From the NCBI GenBank assembly GCA_030685065.1, contig JAUXQH010000027.1:1-64000 (forward strand): 64,000 nucleotides of DNA, given 5' to 3'. The notes under the pieces are model-generated. The model did no database searches, had not been told where the DNA came from, and saw only the letters and a program-made list of their open reading frames with translations. This document shows, piece after piece, positions 52,642 to 61,783 of this stretch. This DNA comes from Pseudomonadota bacterium. Lineage in GTDB: Bacteria; Myxococcota_A; UBA796; SXON01. Numbering within the stretch: position 1 is the stretch's first letter; the number at the start of each line of letters is the position of its first letter. The position numbers and the translations under genes were made by a program.

Positions 52642-54165
52642 CTACCGGCCGACGGCGTACTTCAGGGTGCCGTTGGTGACGTCGTAGTAGCTGATGTGCA
52701 CGGCGCCCGCGCTGTCGATCGCGATCGACGGGGAGCGGCCGACGTCGCCCACGGTGTCGACATCGATGATCGTCCAGATTCCGGTCTTCGCGGTGGCGAC
52801 CTGGAGGTCCCCGCGGGTCTCGTCGTAGTAGGCGATCCAGGGGGCGTCGGTGTCGTCGAAGGCCAGCGCGGCGTCGACGCCCACGGCGCCCACGCTGTCG
52901 ACCGTCTCGAGCTCCCAGGATTCGTCGGCGCCGCGGCAGCCGTACATGAGGTCCGCGCTGTCGGTCGCCTGGTAGGCCACGCACGGCACGTCGTCGGCGC
53001 GCATCACCAGCGAGATGTCGTTGCCGGCGTCGCTGTCGATCACCTCGGAGAACACGCCGTCGATCGGGACGGAGAGCTGAACCTCCTGCGCGAACGCGCC
53101 GTCGTCGTAATAGGCCACGTAGTCGTAGTCGTCGGAGTCCAGCGCGATGCTGGTGTAGTAGCCGGTGGCGCCCGCGTAGTTGATGTCGATCTGCGAGCTC
53201 ACGCCGATGCCGATGCTCGTGTAGTCCATCGCGACCGGAACGCCGTTCTCATCGTCGTAGTAGGCAAACGAGGGGAGGTTGATGGTGTCGATGGCCAACG
53301 ACACGTAGTAGCCGATGGAGGAGGAGCCGGAGATCGAGGCGTCGTCTACGACGTAGGTGGCGGACCAGCGCCCGGCCGCGTCGCGGTAGATGTAGTCGAG
53401 CTCGGTGGCGGTACGCGACGAGTAGGTGAACGCGACCTGGAGCGCGTCCGCGCCGTCGATCTTCGCGTCGAGCCACTCGCCCGACCCCGGGTCCGACACG
53501 ATCTCGTCCGCGGCGTCCCACGCGGCCGCGGTGCCCGTCAGGTAGCGGATCGTGCCGGCGTCCGCGTCGCGATACACGATGTGCACGTCGTCCACGGAGT
53601 CGACGTCGAGGGCGCTGGGGTCCCCGCAGTCGCCGGTGGCGTCGAGCGTCGTGAGGTCGAAGCGTTCGTCGACGGCGCCGTCACAGTCGTCGTCGAGGCC
53701 GTTGGTCGCGTCCTCCTCGTCGGTGGGCGACACGTCGCCGTCCGTGTCGTCGCAGTCGTCCGCGAGCTCGAAGCCGTCGCCGTCCACGTCGTCGTCGGGG
53801 GTCGTGGCGCTGCAGTCGTCGTCCGCGCCGTTGTACGGCGTCTCGACCGTGCCCGGAGAGACCGAGGCGTCCGTGTCGTCGCAGTCGCCGTCGGCTTCCG
53901 AGAGGCCGTCGCCGTCATCGTCCACCTCGGAGGGATCCACGTCGGTGTCGGTGTCCGAATCGGTGTCGGTGTCCGAGTCGGTGTCGGTGTCCGAGTCGGC
54001 GTCGGTGTCCGAATCGGTGTCGGTGTCCGTATCGGAGTCGGTGTCGGTGTCCGTATCGGAGTCGGTGTCCGTATCGGCGTCGGCGTCATCCACCGACGGG
54101 TCACCCCCCTTGTCGTCGAACCCGGTGGAGCACGCGAGGAGGGCCAGGAGCGGGAGGAGGCGCAT
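52642..54165 (-). CDS. Lipoprotein with Asp/Thr/Ser repeat linker, MopE-type motifs and a propeller-like domain
   Basis: 507 residues. Lipobox LLALLAC (Cys12), then a 50-residue D-T/D-S dipeptide linker, then two to three MopE/thrombospondin-3-like calcium motifs (DGDCDDTDASVSPGTVE, DDCDDTDGDVSPTDEE, GLDDDCDGAVDE). The C-terminal 330 residues repeat a pattern of about 45 residues ending in Y-Y-D (FAYYDDENG, VAYYDDGAF, IAYYDETRG, ISYYDVTNG), probably a beta-propeller facing outward. Likely a surface lipoprotein. ATG at 54163-54165 follows GATAGGC by five to six bases. Confidence 0.8.
   Translation of the reverse strand: MRLLPLLALLACSTGFDDKGGDPSVDDADADTDTDSDTDTDTDSDTDTDTDSDTDADSDTDTDSDTDTDSDTDTDVDPSEVDDDGDGLSEADGDCDDTDASVSPGTVETPYNGADDDCSATTPDDDVDGDGFELADDCDDTDGDVSPTDEEDATNGLDDDCDGAVDERFDLTTLDATGDCGDPSALDVDSVDDVHIVYRDADAGTIRYLTGTAAAWDAADEIVSDPGSGEWLDAKIDGADALQVAFTYSSRTATELDYIYRDAAGRWSATYVVDDASISGSSSIGYYVSLAIDTINLPSFAYYDDENGVPVAMDYTSIGIGVSSQIDINYAGATGYYTSIALDSDDYDYVAYYDDGAFAQEVQLSVPIDGVFSEVIDSDAGNDISLVMRADDVPCVAYQATDSADLMYGCRGADESWELETVDSVGAVGVDAALAFDDTDAPWIAYYDETRGDLQVATAKTGIWTIIDVDTVGDVGRSPSIAIDSAGAVHISYYDVTNGTLKYAVGR
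53938..54092 (-). repeat. Asp-Thr/Asp-Ser coding repeat
   Basis: Tandem 6-base units (GAC-ACC, GAC-TCG type) encode about 25 D-T or D-S pairs. They form the acidic stalk between lipid anchor and calcium-binding motifs and are prone to slippage. Confidence 0.85.
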
Positions 54166-54170
54166 GCCGG

Positions 54171-54176
54171 CGCCTA
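54171..54176 (-). promoter_or_regulatory. -10-like TAGGCG before the MopE-like lipoprotein gene
   Basis: TGCGATAGGCG, then five bases, then ATG on the minus strand. It shares ten bases with the box at 52576-52581. Confidence 0.5.
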
Positions 54177-54215
54177 TCGCAGAAAAATGGGGGTGTGTCA
54201 AGGCGTGTCGCCGCG

Positions 54216-55364
54216 TCACGCGCGCACGATCTTCCCCCGCCGCGGGAATCGCACGCGGAACGGCTCCATGACCCCCGCGGCGCCGAGGTTGCCGAGCCGT
54301 TCGAGGATGCCCGGCGTCGCCTCGTACCCGCGCGCGATGAGCAACATCCCGCCGCGCGTGCACACGTCCGCCGCGAACACCATGCCGGCGCGCAAATCGA
54401 CCAGCCGCACCTCCTGGAGCGCCTCGATGACGGCGCTCGGCGCCTCGAGCCGGCACCATACGTCCAGCACCTGGGGGTCGTACCACCCGCTCCGGCCGCG
54501 CAGGGTCGCCATCAGCGTCTCCGTGTCGAACCCGCGGGCCTCGAGGAGATCGTGGTCGAGCGCGATCTTCAACAGGCGCGCGCCGAGCGGAATCGGGATG
54601 CGGAAATTCGTGTCGAAGCGGCGGTCCATCGCCGCGAGGATGTCCCGAACCGGCTCGAGCCGCGGGATCGGACCGAGCAGCTGGCAGGCCAGCGCGGGCA
54701 GCCGGTCGACCATCACCTGCTCGGCCGGAAGCAGGGTGAGCCCGAGGTAGTGCTTCTCCACGGTCGCCGGGGGGAGGGTGATGCACCCGATCTGGGAGAG
54801 CATCGCGGCCACTTCCACGGGCCAGGTATCGGTCAGCTGCAGCGCCGCGCAGAGGCGCGTCACCCGCTCCTTCACGCGGCCGGCGCGTCCGAACGCGACA
54901 GGGTTCGCGAGCCCGAGCAGGTCGGTCAGGGTGCGCACGCAGCCGCGGAGCGTCTGCTCGAGGAGCACGCGCTCGGCGGTGATGAGGCGATGTTGCTCCG
55001 ACGCCGCTGTCAGCGCGGGGATCAGCACATCGGGCGGGCACGGCTTCGTCAGGAAGCGGAACACCTGCCCCTCGTTGACCGCGGCGATCGCCGCCTCGAT
55101 CTCGGAGTAGCCGGTCAAGAGGAGCCGCACGGAGTCCGGCGAGCATTCGCGTACGCGCGCCAGGAGCGTGGCGCCGTTCATGCCGGGCATGCGCATGTCC
55201 GACATCACGACCGCGAACGGCTCGCTCGCGGCGATGACGGCCAGGGCCTCGACGCCGCCGCTCGCCGTGGCGATCGTGAAGCGACGGCGAAGGTGGAGCT
55301 GCAGCCCTTCGAGCACGGCGGGCTCGTCGTCGACGAGCAACAGACGGGGACGTTCGGTGCTCAG
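54216..55364 (-). CDS. Response regulator with degenerate HD-like output (CTG start likely)
   Basis: 382 residues. Receiver domain: RLLLVDDEPAVLEG, phospho-Asp in VVMSDMRMPGMNG, Lys in FLTKPCPPD. The C-terminal two thirds are helical and resemble an HD-GYP/HDOD-type output (VEVAAMLSQIGCITLPPATV, YDPQVLDVWCRL) with the metal ligands largely lost. No ATG, GTG or TTG lies at a sensible place; CTG at 55362-55364 is preceded by GGAGG with a six-base spacer, and the ribosome site overlaps the TAG of the upstream gene. It is the third gene of a kinase-regulator-regulator operon. Confidence 0.75.
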   Translation of the reverse strand: MSTERPRLLLVDDEPAVLEGLQLHLRRRFTIATASGGVEALAVIAASEPFAVVMSDMRMPGMNGATLLARVRECSPDSVRLLLTGYSEIEAAIAAVNEGQVFRFLTKPCPPDVLIPALTAASEQHRLITAERVLLEQTLRGCVRTLTDLLGLANPVAFGRAGRVKERVTRLCAALQLTDTWPVEVAAMLSQIGCITLPPATVEKHYLGLTLLPAEQVMVDRLPALACQLLGPIPRLEPVRDILAAMDRRFDTNFRIPIPLGARLLKIALDHDLLEARGFDTETLMATLRGRSGWYDPQVLDVWCRLEAPSAVIEALQEVRLVDLRAGMVFAADVCTRGGMLLIARGYEATPGILERLGNLGAAGVMEPFRVRFPRRGKIVRA

Positions 55365-55365
55365 G

Positions 55366-56559
55366 CTACACCTCCACTCGGCAGGCTTCTTCCCGCGCGA
55401 TCTCGCGCCAACCGGGGAGGGCGTGTTGCAGGCCGAGCCGCTCGAGGAGCCGCGGCTCGGGCGGCTCGTGGAAGCCGGCCAGGCCGATCGCCTCGCTCGC
55501 GAGCGCGGCCGCGCAGTGCACGGCCTCGACCACGCCGAAGCGCGTCGGGTCCGTGCGCATCGGGTCGTGATGGTAGGCCACCGCCTCGGCGATGCCGTAG
55601 GGAAGGCCCCAGAGCCCGATGAGGTAGGCACCGACCTCGGCGTGCGACACCCCGCCCGCCTCCCGTTCGACCACGTGCCGGGGCACCTCCCGCGCGAGCG
55701 CCTGGGCGTCCACGATGGCGAACTCGAGCGGCTCGCGGGTGGCCAGGATGAGCGTCCCGAGCTCGTGCAGGGTGCCGGCCACGAACGCGTCCTGAGCCTC
55801 GTGCCGGTTGGAGAGCAGCCGCTGCGCGATACGCCCGGTGACGAAGCACTGGCGCTGCACCCGGTCGAAGTCGAACCCCTTGGCCGCCTCGCCACCCCGG
55901 AGCTCGCGGAACGCCTCGACGCTCAGGACCAGGTTCTTGATGACGCCCATGCCGAGGTAGCTCACGGCCTCCAACATGTTCGAGAGCCGACGTGGCAGGC
56001 CGAAGAACGCCGAGTTGACCACTTGGAGCACCTTGGCGGACATCGCCATGTCCGATTCGATGAGCGCCGCCACCTCCCGCAGGGACACCTCGGGGTCGGA
56101 GAGGGCCTTGGTCAGCGCCACGTAGACGCGCGGGGCCGACGGGAGCCTGGTGATCTGGCCCACGCGACGGCGCAGGTTCTCGTCGTGCAGCAGGGTCTGC
56201 AGGTCACAGGTGCGTTGGATCACGGAGCGGAGGCATTCGCCGTCGCAGGGTTTTCCGAGGAACTGGTGGGCGAAGGGCACCGTCCGGAGCGCGGACTCCA
56301 GCTCCGTGTGCCCCGACAACACGATGCGCGCGACGCGGGGATACCGCTCCTTGACGTGGCGCAGCAGCGTGGCCCCGTCCATCCGTGGCATCCGCATGTC
56401 GGACACGACCACGTCGTACGGCTCCACCGCCAGGATCTGGAGCGCCTCCTCGCCCGAGGCGGCGAAGCTCATCTGCCACACCTTGCGTTGGGAGCGCAGG
56501 AGATTGCGCAGCCCCTCGAGGATCGCCGGCTCGTCGTCGACGAAGAGGATGCGCTTCAT
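55366..56559 (-). CDS. Response regulator with HDOD output domain
   Basis: 397 residues. Receiver: RILFVDDEPAILEG, phospho-Asp in VVVSDMRMPRMDG, Lys in FLGKPCDGE. HDOD domain: LPSAPRVYVALTKALSDPEV, SAKVLQVVNSAFFGLPRRLS and HELGTLILATREP, which are hallmarks of this signal-output domain (HD ligands replaced). ATG at 56557-56559 overlaps the kinase stop in ATGA. Confidence 0.92.
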   Translation of the reverse strand: MKRILFVDDEPAILEGLRNLLRSQRKVWQMSFAASGEEALQILAVEPYDVVVSDMRMPRMDGATLLRHVKERYPRVARIVLSGHTELESALRTVPFAHQFLGKPCDGECLRSVIQRTCDLQTLLHDENLRRRVGQITRLPSAPRVYVALTKALSDPEVSLREVAALIESDMAMSAKVLQVVNSAFFGLPRRLSNMLEAVSYLGMGVIKNLVLSVEAFRELRGGEAAKGFDFDRVQRQCFVTGRIAQRLLSNRHEAQDAFVAGTLHELGTLILATREPLEFAIVDAQALAREVPRHVVEREAGGVSHAEVGAYLIGLWGLPYGIAEAVAYHHDPMRTDPTRFGVVEAVHCAAALASEAIGLAGFHEPPEPRLLERLGLQHALPGWREIAREEACRVEV

Positions 56560-58130
56560 GGGGCACCGCTCGCGTCCGCGTCCTGCCCACCGAGAGGGAG
56601 CAGGATGCGGAACGTGGTGCCGACGCCGATTTCGGTCTCGAACGAGAGCTCGCCGCCGTGCTTCTCGACCACGATCGACCGCGCGATGGCGAGGCCCTGA
56701 CCCGTGCCGCGCCCGACCTCCTTGGTGGTGAAGAACGGATCGAAGATGCGGGGGCGGACCGCTTCGGGGATTCCCGATCCGCTGTCCTCCACCGTGATGA
56801 GCACGTTCGGGCCCTCCACGGAGGATCGCACGCGGATTTTTCCCTTGGTACCGGAATTTCCGACCGTGTCGCCGATCGCGTGAGCCGCGTTCACGATGAG
56901 GTTGAGGAACACCTGGTTGAGCGAGCCGAGGTGACACAACACGCGCGGGAGCGTCGCGAGCACGGTCTCCACCTCCGCCACGTATTTCCACTCGTTGCGC
57001 GCGACGGTGACGGTGTTGAGGATCGCCTGGTTCAGATCGGCGGGGGCGAGCTCCGCCTGTCCGGGGTGCCCGAATTCCTTGAGCGCGCGCACGATCGACG
57101 CGACGCGGGACACGCCCTCCAGCGTACGGACGACGGCCTTGGGGCAATTTTCGGCGAGGTACTCGGCGTCGACATCCTCTTCCTTCGCCAGGATCTCGGC
57201 CACGAGCTCCGGCGCCCATCCGCCGACGGCCGCCACTTGCCAGAGGCGGCGGTAGTCGTCGAGCAGCCCGAGCAGATCGGTCATCGCGCCGTGAAGGAAG
57301 TGGGCGGAGTCGCCGATGAATTGGATCGGCGTGTTGATTTCGTGCGCGATGCCGGACGCCAGGGTCCCGATCGAGACCATCCGGTCCATCTCGCGCATGC
57401 GCGTCTCGAGCGCCCGCCGGGCCGTCAGATCGCGCACCGTGAGGACGAACGCGGAGTCGCCGTCGAACACGACCGGGAGCGAGGCGACCTCGGCCTGCAC
57501 GACGCTCCCGTCCGCCCGCAACAGGCGCTTCTCCACGACGGCCTGGGCCTCGGTCGCCGCGACCATCGTCGCGACCCCGGCGCGGTCTTCCGCGTGGATG
57601 ACCTCGAAGAGGGGGGAGCCCACGAGATCTTCGGACAGCTTGTAGCCAAGGCAGCGTAGGAACGAGGGGTTCACGTAGACGAAGCGGTCCTCGCGGTGAA
57701 CCGCGATGCCGTCGGGAGAGCCTTCGATGAGCGTTCGGAAGCTCGCGGACGAGCGCTTCCGGTGCTCCGTGATGTCCCGAAACACGCCGACGCGGTGGTC
57801 CCCCGACATGCCCGACCATTGGCACCGGGCGAGAAACGTGGTCCCGTCGCGCCGGGTGACCCACAGCTCTCCGTGCCAGGTGCGGCCCGCCGCGAGGGTG
57901 GCGCAGAGGTCGGCCCGATCGAGGTCGGGGAGCCCGCCCACGCCCATGAACGAGGCCGCGTCGTTGTCGAGGACGTCGCCTCGGGCGTGCCCCGTCACCT
58001 CGGTGAAGGAGGGGTTCACGTGCACCACCCGCCCGAGCAGATCGGTGACGAGGACCGCGTCGGAGAGCGCGTCGAGGGCGTCGGCGCGGACGCTGACGGA
58101 GGGGCTGGGGATGGGGGCGAGAGGAGTCAC
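56556..58130 (-). CDS. Soluble PAS-PAS histidine kinase
   Basis: 524 residues, no membrane helix. PAS domains at about 18-130 ([20 protein letters not shown]) and 135-250 ([20 protein letters not shown]). The HisKA box is [20 protein letters not shown] with the phospho-His, and the HATPase has [17 protein letters not shown] (N box), EDSGSGIP and [15 protein letters not shown] (G boxes). It probably phosphorylates one or both downstream regulators. GTG at 58128-58130; the divergent methyltransferase gene begins 60 bases away. Confidence 0.93.
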   Translation of the reverse strand: MTPLAPIPSPSVSVRADALDALSDAVLVTDLLGRVVHVNPSFTEVTGHARGDVLDNDAASFMGVGGLPDLDRADLCATLAAGRTWHGELWVTRRDGTTFLARCQWSGMSGDHRVGVFRDITEHRKRSSASFRTLIEGSPDGIAVHREDRFVYVNPSFLRCLGYKLSEDLVGSPLFEVIHAEDRAGVATMVAATEAQAVVEKRLLRADGSVVQAEVASLPVVFDGDSAFVLTVRDLTARRALETRMREMDRMVSIGTLASGIAHEINTPIQFIGDSAHFLHGAMTDLLGLLDDYRRLWQVAAVGGWAPELVAEILAKEEDVDAEYLAENCPKAVVRTLEGVSRVASIVRALKEFGHPGQAELAPADLNQAILNTVTVARNEWKYVAEVETVLATLPRVLCHLGSLNQVFLNLIVNAAHAIGDTVGNSGTKGKIRVRSSVEGPNVLITVEDSGSGIPEAVRPRIFDPFFTTKEVGRGTGQGLAIARSIVVEKHGGELSFETEIGVGTTFRILLPLGGQDADASGAP

Positions 58131-58176
58131 GCCTTCTCATCGGTTCACGGGCGCGGAGTTTCACGGATTCGTGTGA

Positions 58177-58182
58177 TAGATC
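58177..58182 (+). promoter_or_regulatory. -10-like TAGATC before the methyltransferase gene
   Basis: TGTGATAGATC, then eight bases, then ATG at 58191; no ribosome site. This selects 58191 over upstream in-frame starts inside the divergent kinase gene. Confidence 0.5.
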
Positions 58183-58190
58183 CGCGGCCG

Positions 58191-59450
58191 ATGCCTGTGC
58201 TCCGACCCGCCCGCTTTCATCCGCGCGGCGAGGCCGTGACGGACGGCCCCCATCCCACCCGCGTCTTCGGCGGCATCCCCGGCGAGGAGGCCGAGGTGCG
58301 CGTGCTCGGGCGCGGCGGCCACGTCGACTACGGGGAGTGGGTGGGCGCCGCGGAGCCCTCCGCCGACCGGATCTCCCCCTCGTGCCCCCACTACCGCCCG
58401 TGTGGCGGCTGCCCGTGGATGCACCTCGGCCCGGACGCGGCGCGACGGTGGCGGCGAGCGCTCGTGGTGGACGCCCTCCTCGACGCGGGGTTGCCCGCCG
58501 AGGTGGGGGCCCAGGTGGAGGCCGTCGTGCCGTGCCCCGACGGGGACCTCGGCTATCGCCACCTCGCGAAGCTCGTGGCCCGCGGCGCGGACGGCGGCGT
58601 GCGGCTCGGCGCGTTCGGGCGGAACAGCCACGACGTCGTGGACGTCGAGGGGTGCGCGGTGCTCGCGCCCGCCCTGCGCGCGTGGACGGAGCTGCGACTG
58701 CCCCTGCCGGACGGGCTCCTCCGCCACGTGGTCGTCCGTCGCTCGCGCAGCCACGGCACCGTGCTCGCGACCCTCGTTGCGCGCCGTGACACGCCCGAGC
58801 TCCGTCGGGTCGCGGCCACGCTCCCGGCCGACGGCGTGTTCCTGCACCTGAACGACCGCCCGGGGGACGCCATCTTCGCCGCGGCCGGGCCCACCGAGCG
58901 GATCTGCGGCGTCGAGCTGCTCGAGGAGCACGTGGACGGCGTGGTCTTCGGGGTCGGCCCCACCGACTTCTTCCAGACCAACCCATCGACAGCGGCGCGG
59001 CTCTGGGCCGATCTCCCGCGCCCCGACGGGCGGGCGTTGCTCGATCTGTACTGTGGCGTCGGCGCCGTGGCCCTCCAGCTCGGCCGGAGCGCGTCCGACG
59101 TGCTCGGGATCGAGGCGTCCCCCGCCGCCGTGGCCCGCGCGCGACAAAACGCGGCGCGGAACGGCATCGCCGCGCGCTTCGAGGCCGGCGCCGTCGGCGC
59201 GGAGCTGCCCGCGTCGTTCGCGGGAGGGCTCGTCATCGTGAACCCGCCGCGCAGCGGGTTGGGGCCCGGCGTCGCCGAGCAGGTCGTGGCCCTCCGGCCG
59301 TCCGAGCTGGTCTACGTGTCGTGTGACCCACGCACGCTCGCCCGCGATCTCGTCCGGTTGGTGGCCGGCGGCTTGCGGGTGCGCCGGGTGACGCCGTACG
59401 ACATGTTCCCGCAGACCGTGCACGTCGAGACCGTCGCGGTGCTCGGGTAG
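58191..59450 (+). CDS. TrmA/RlmC/RlmD-family RNA 5-methyluridine methyltransferase
   Basis: A 419-residue SAM-dependent enzyme methylating uridine in rRNA or tRNA. The N-terminal part lacks a clear TRAM domain but has the 4Fe-4S Cys cluster CPHYRPCGGCPW with a later VEGCAVL. The catalytic domain shows FFQTNPSTAARLW, the SAM site LLDLYCGVGAVALQLG, NPPRSGLG and the nucleophile loop VYVSCDPRTLARDL with the catalytic Cys. Which RNA is the target cannot be told from sequence alone. Confidence 0.9.
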   Translation: MPVLRPARFHPRGEAVTDGPHPTRVFGGIPGEEAEVRVLGRGGHVDYGEWVGAAEPSADRISPSCPHYRPCGGCPWMHLGPDAARRWRRALVVDALLDAGLPAEVGAQVEAVVPCPDGDLGYRHLAKLVARGADGGVRLGAFGRNSHDVVDVEGCAVLAPALRAWTELRLPLPDGLLRHVVVRRSRSHGTVLATLVARRDTPELRRVAATLPADGVFLHLNDRPGDAIFAAAGPTERICGVELLEEHVDGVVFGVGPTDFFQTNPSTAARLWADLPRPDGRALLDLYCGVGAVALQLGRSASDVLGIEASPAAVARARQNAARNGIAARFEAGAVGAELPASFAGGLVIVNPPRSGLGPGVAEQVVALRPSELVYVSCDPRTLARDLVRLVAGGLRVRRVTPYDMFPQTVHVETVAVLG

Positions 59451-59503
59451 ATCGCCGCTGGGGCGGGCCCGATCGGCATGGTAGGTGCCCCCCCGTAGGT
59501 GCC

Positions 59504-61672
59504 ATGCCCCCTCCCTCCCTCGACCCCTCCGCCCCGTTCGACCCCGTCCCCGGCGTCGCCCGCCGCCTCGATCTGCCCCCGCGCGGCGTGGCGGCCGTGG
59601 TGGCGCTCCTCGAGGACGGAAACACCATGCCGTTCATCGCGCGCTACCGCAAGGAGGCCACCGGCGGGCTCGACGAGGTGCAGATCGCCGCGGTGGAGGC
59701 CGCCTGGAAGGGCGCGCTCGCGCTCGAAAAACGTCGGGACGTGATCCTGCACGCCATCGCGGAGCAGGGAAAACTCGACGCCGCGATCGAGCGGGTCATC
59801 CGCGCGTGTGACGACAAGCAGGCGCTCGAGGATCTCTACCTCCCGTACAAGCGCAAGCGGAAGACACGCGCCTCCACCGCCCGCGAACGAGGCCTCGGGC
59901 CCCTGGCCGAGCGGATGCTGAGCCAGGCGCCGAGCGGCCACCCGGAGCGCGACGCCGTGCGGTTCGTGGGCGCCGAGGTGCCCGATGCGGCGGCGGCGCT
60001 GGCCGGCGCGCGCGACATCGTGGCGGAGGCGATGAGCGAGCGGGCCGACGTGCGCGCCGTGACGCGGGAGCTCACGGTGCGGCACGGCCGGGTCACGGCC
60101 AAGGCGGTGAAGAAGACGACCGAAGGCGAACGCACGCGCTTCGAGGACTACTACGCGTTCGAGGAGGCGCTCGGGCGTGTCGCCTCCCACCGCTACCTCG
60201 CGATCCGCCGGGGCGAGGCGGAGGGGGTCCTCCGCGTGGGCGTCACGCTCGACGCCGACGCGATGGTGGGCCGGCTGGTCCGTACGATGGGGCTGGCCGA
60301 CCGCTCTCCCTGGGCCGCCCAGCTCGCGGAGGCCATCCGTGAGGGGTACGCGCGGCTGCTCGCCCCCTCCATCGAGAACGAGGTCCGCGGCGATCTGGGC
60401 GACTGGGCCGAGCGGGAGGCGGTCGAGGTCTTCGCGACCAACCTCCGCAACCTCCTGCTCGCGGCGCCGTATGGGAAACACGCGGTGGTCGCGATGGATC
60501 CCGGCTTCCGTACCGGGTGCAAGTGCGCCGCGCTCGATCCGACGGGCCGCTTTCTCGGCGCCGTCACCGTGTATCCGCACACGACCAAGGACCCCTCGGT
60601 CGCGGCCGCCGAGCTGGTCGCCTTCGTGCGGCGCCACAAGGCGGAAGCCGTAGCCGTCGGGAGCGGCACCGCCGGCCGGGAGACGTTCGACTTCGCCCGT
60701 GCCGCGCTCGCGGACGCCGGAATGACGAGCGTGACCGTCGTGAGCGTCAGCGAGGTGGGCGCGAGCGTGTACTCGGCCTCCGAGGCCGCCCGCGACGAGT
60801 TCCCCACGCTCGATCTCACCGTCCGCGGCGCGATCTCCATCGGCCGCCGCCTCCAGGATCCGCTCGCGGAGCTGGTGAAGGTGGATCCCAAGTCCCTCGG
60901 GGTGGGGCAGTACCAGCACGACGTCACCGAGGGCCTGCTCGGCGAGCGCCTGGACGGGGTCGTCGCGAGCTGTGTCAACCACGTCGGGGTCGAGCTCGAC
61001 ACCGCCAGCGCCGCGCTGCTCGCGCATGTCGCGGGCATCGGCCCCACGCTGGCGAAGCGCATCGTCGCGTGGCGGGACGAACACGGCGCGTTCCCGACGC
61101 GGGCCGAGCTGCTCGCCGTCCCGGGGCTCGGCCCCAAGACCTACGAGCAGGCCGCGGGCTTCCTCCGGATCCGCGCGTCGAAGAACCCGCTCGACGCCTC
61201 GGCCGTGCATCCGGAGCGCTACGCGCTGGTCGAGCGCATGGCCCAGGATCTCGGGGTGGAGGTGCGTCGCCTCGTCGGAGACCCCGCGCTCGCCGCCCGC
61301 ATCGAGGTGCGCCGCTACGTCGGCGGCGACGTGGGCGAGCCCACCCTGCGCGACATCCTGGCCGAGCTCGCGCGGCCCGGCCGGGACCCCCGCGACTCGT
61401 TCGAGGCGCCCCGGTTCCGGGACGACGTCCGCACCCTCGAGGATCTCGTGCCGGGCATGGAGATGGAGGGGGTGGTCACCAACGTGACCGCGTTCGGCGC
61501 GTTCGTGGACATCGGCGTGCACCAGGACGGCCTCGTGCACGTGTCCGAATTGGCCGACCGCTTCGTGAAGGATCCGTTCGCGGTGGTGCAGGTGGGGAAG
61601 CGGATCGCCGTACGCGTGGTCTCGGTGGATCGGGAGCGGAAGCGCATCGCGTTGTCGGCGAAGCGGGGCTGA
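59504..61672 (+). CDS. Tex-family RNA-binding protein
   Basis: A 722-residue transcription-accessory Tex protein, a bacterial relative of Spt6. It shows the N-terminal helical part (LDLPPRGVAAVVALLEDGNT, FIARYRKEATGGLDEVQI), the YqgF-like RNase H fold (VVAMDPGFRTGCKCAALDPT), helix-hairpin-helix units (HVAGIGPTLAKRIVAWRDEH, LLAVPGLGPKTYEQAAGFLR) and a C-terminal S1 domain (GMEMEGVVTNVTAFGAFVDI, HVSELADRFV). Length and domain order are normal. A GTAGGTG string lies close before the ATG, which has no obvious ribosome site. Confidence 0.96.
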   Translation: MPPPSLDPSAPFDPVPGVARRLDLPPRGVAAVVALLEDGNTMPFIARYRKEATGGLDEVQIAAVEAAWKGALALEKRRDVILHAIAEQGKLDAAIERVIRACDDKQALEDLYLPYKRKRKTRASTARERGLGPLAERMLSQAPSGHPERDAVRFVGAEVPDAAAALAGARDIVAEAMSERADVRAVTRELTVRHGRVTAKAVKKTTEGERTRFEDYYAFEEALGRVASHRYLAIRRGEAEGVLRVGVTLDADAMVGRLVRTMGLADRSPWAAQLAEAIREGYARLLAPSIENEVRGDLGDWAEREAVEVFATNLRNLLLAAPYGKHAVVAMDPGFRTGCKCAALDPTGRFLGAVTVYPHTTKDPSVAAAELVAFVRRHKAEAVAVGSGTAGRETFDFARAALADAGMTSVTVVSVSEVGASVYSASEAARDEFPTLDLTVRGAISIGRRLQDPLAELVKVDPKSLGVGQYQHDVTEGLLGERLDGVVASCVNHVGVELDTASAALLAHVAGIGPTLAKRIVAWRDEHGAFPTRAELLAVPGLGPKTYEQAAGFLRIRASKNPLDASAVHPERYALVERMAQDLGVEVRRLVGDPALAARIEVRRYVGGDVGEPTLRDILAELARPGRDPRDSFEAPRFRDDVRTLEDLVPGMEMEGVVTNVTAFGAFVDIGVHQDGLVHVSELADRFVKDPFAVVQVGKRIAVRVVSVDRERKRIALSAKRG

Positions 61673-61707
61673 GTCCTCAGGGCGGGGGAGCCACGACACG
61701 GCGGAAA

Positions 61708-61731
61708 CCGCTCAGGAAAGTCGGTGAGCGG
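61708..61731 (+). terminator. Weak inverted repeat after tex
   Basis: CCGCTCA and TGAGCGG form a 7-bp stem around a 10-base loop, 36 bases after the Tex stop. No T-run follows; it may be a terminator or a processing site before the MopE-repeat gene. Confidence 0.3.
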
Positions 61732-61783
61732 ACGAAAACGGGCGGTCCTTGCCTTTCTCGTCCCCCGATCTTTTGGAGAAGCC

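Noticed and set aside
55366-58986. Single 1200-codon frame joining an Arg-rich sequence to the HDOD regulator
   Set aside because: The upstream part is a shadow of the histidine kinase and methyltransferase; the regulator starts at ATG 56557-56559 with a clean receiver domain.
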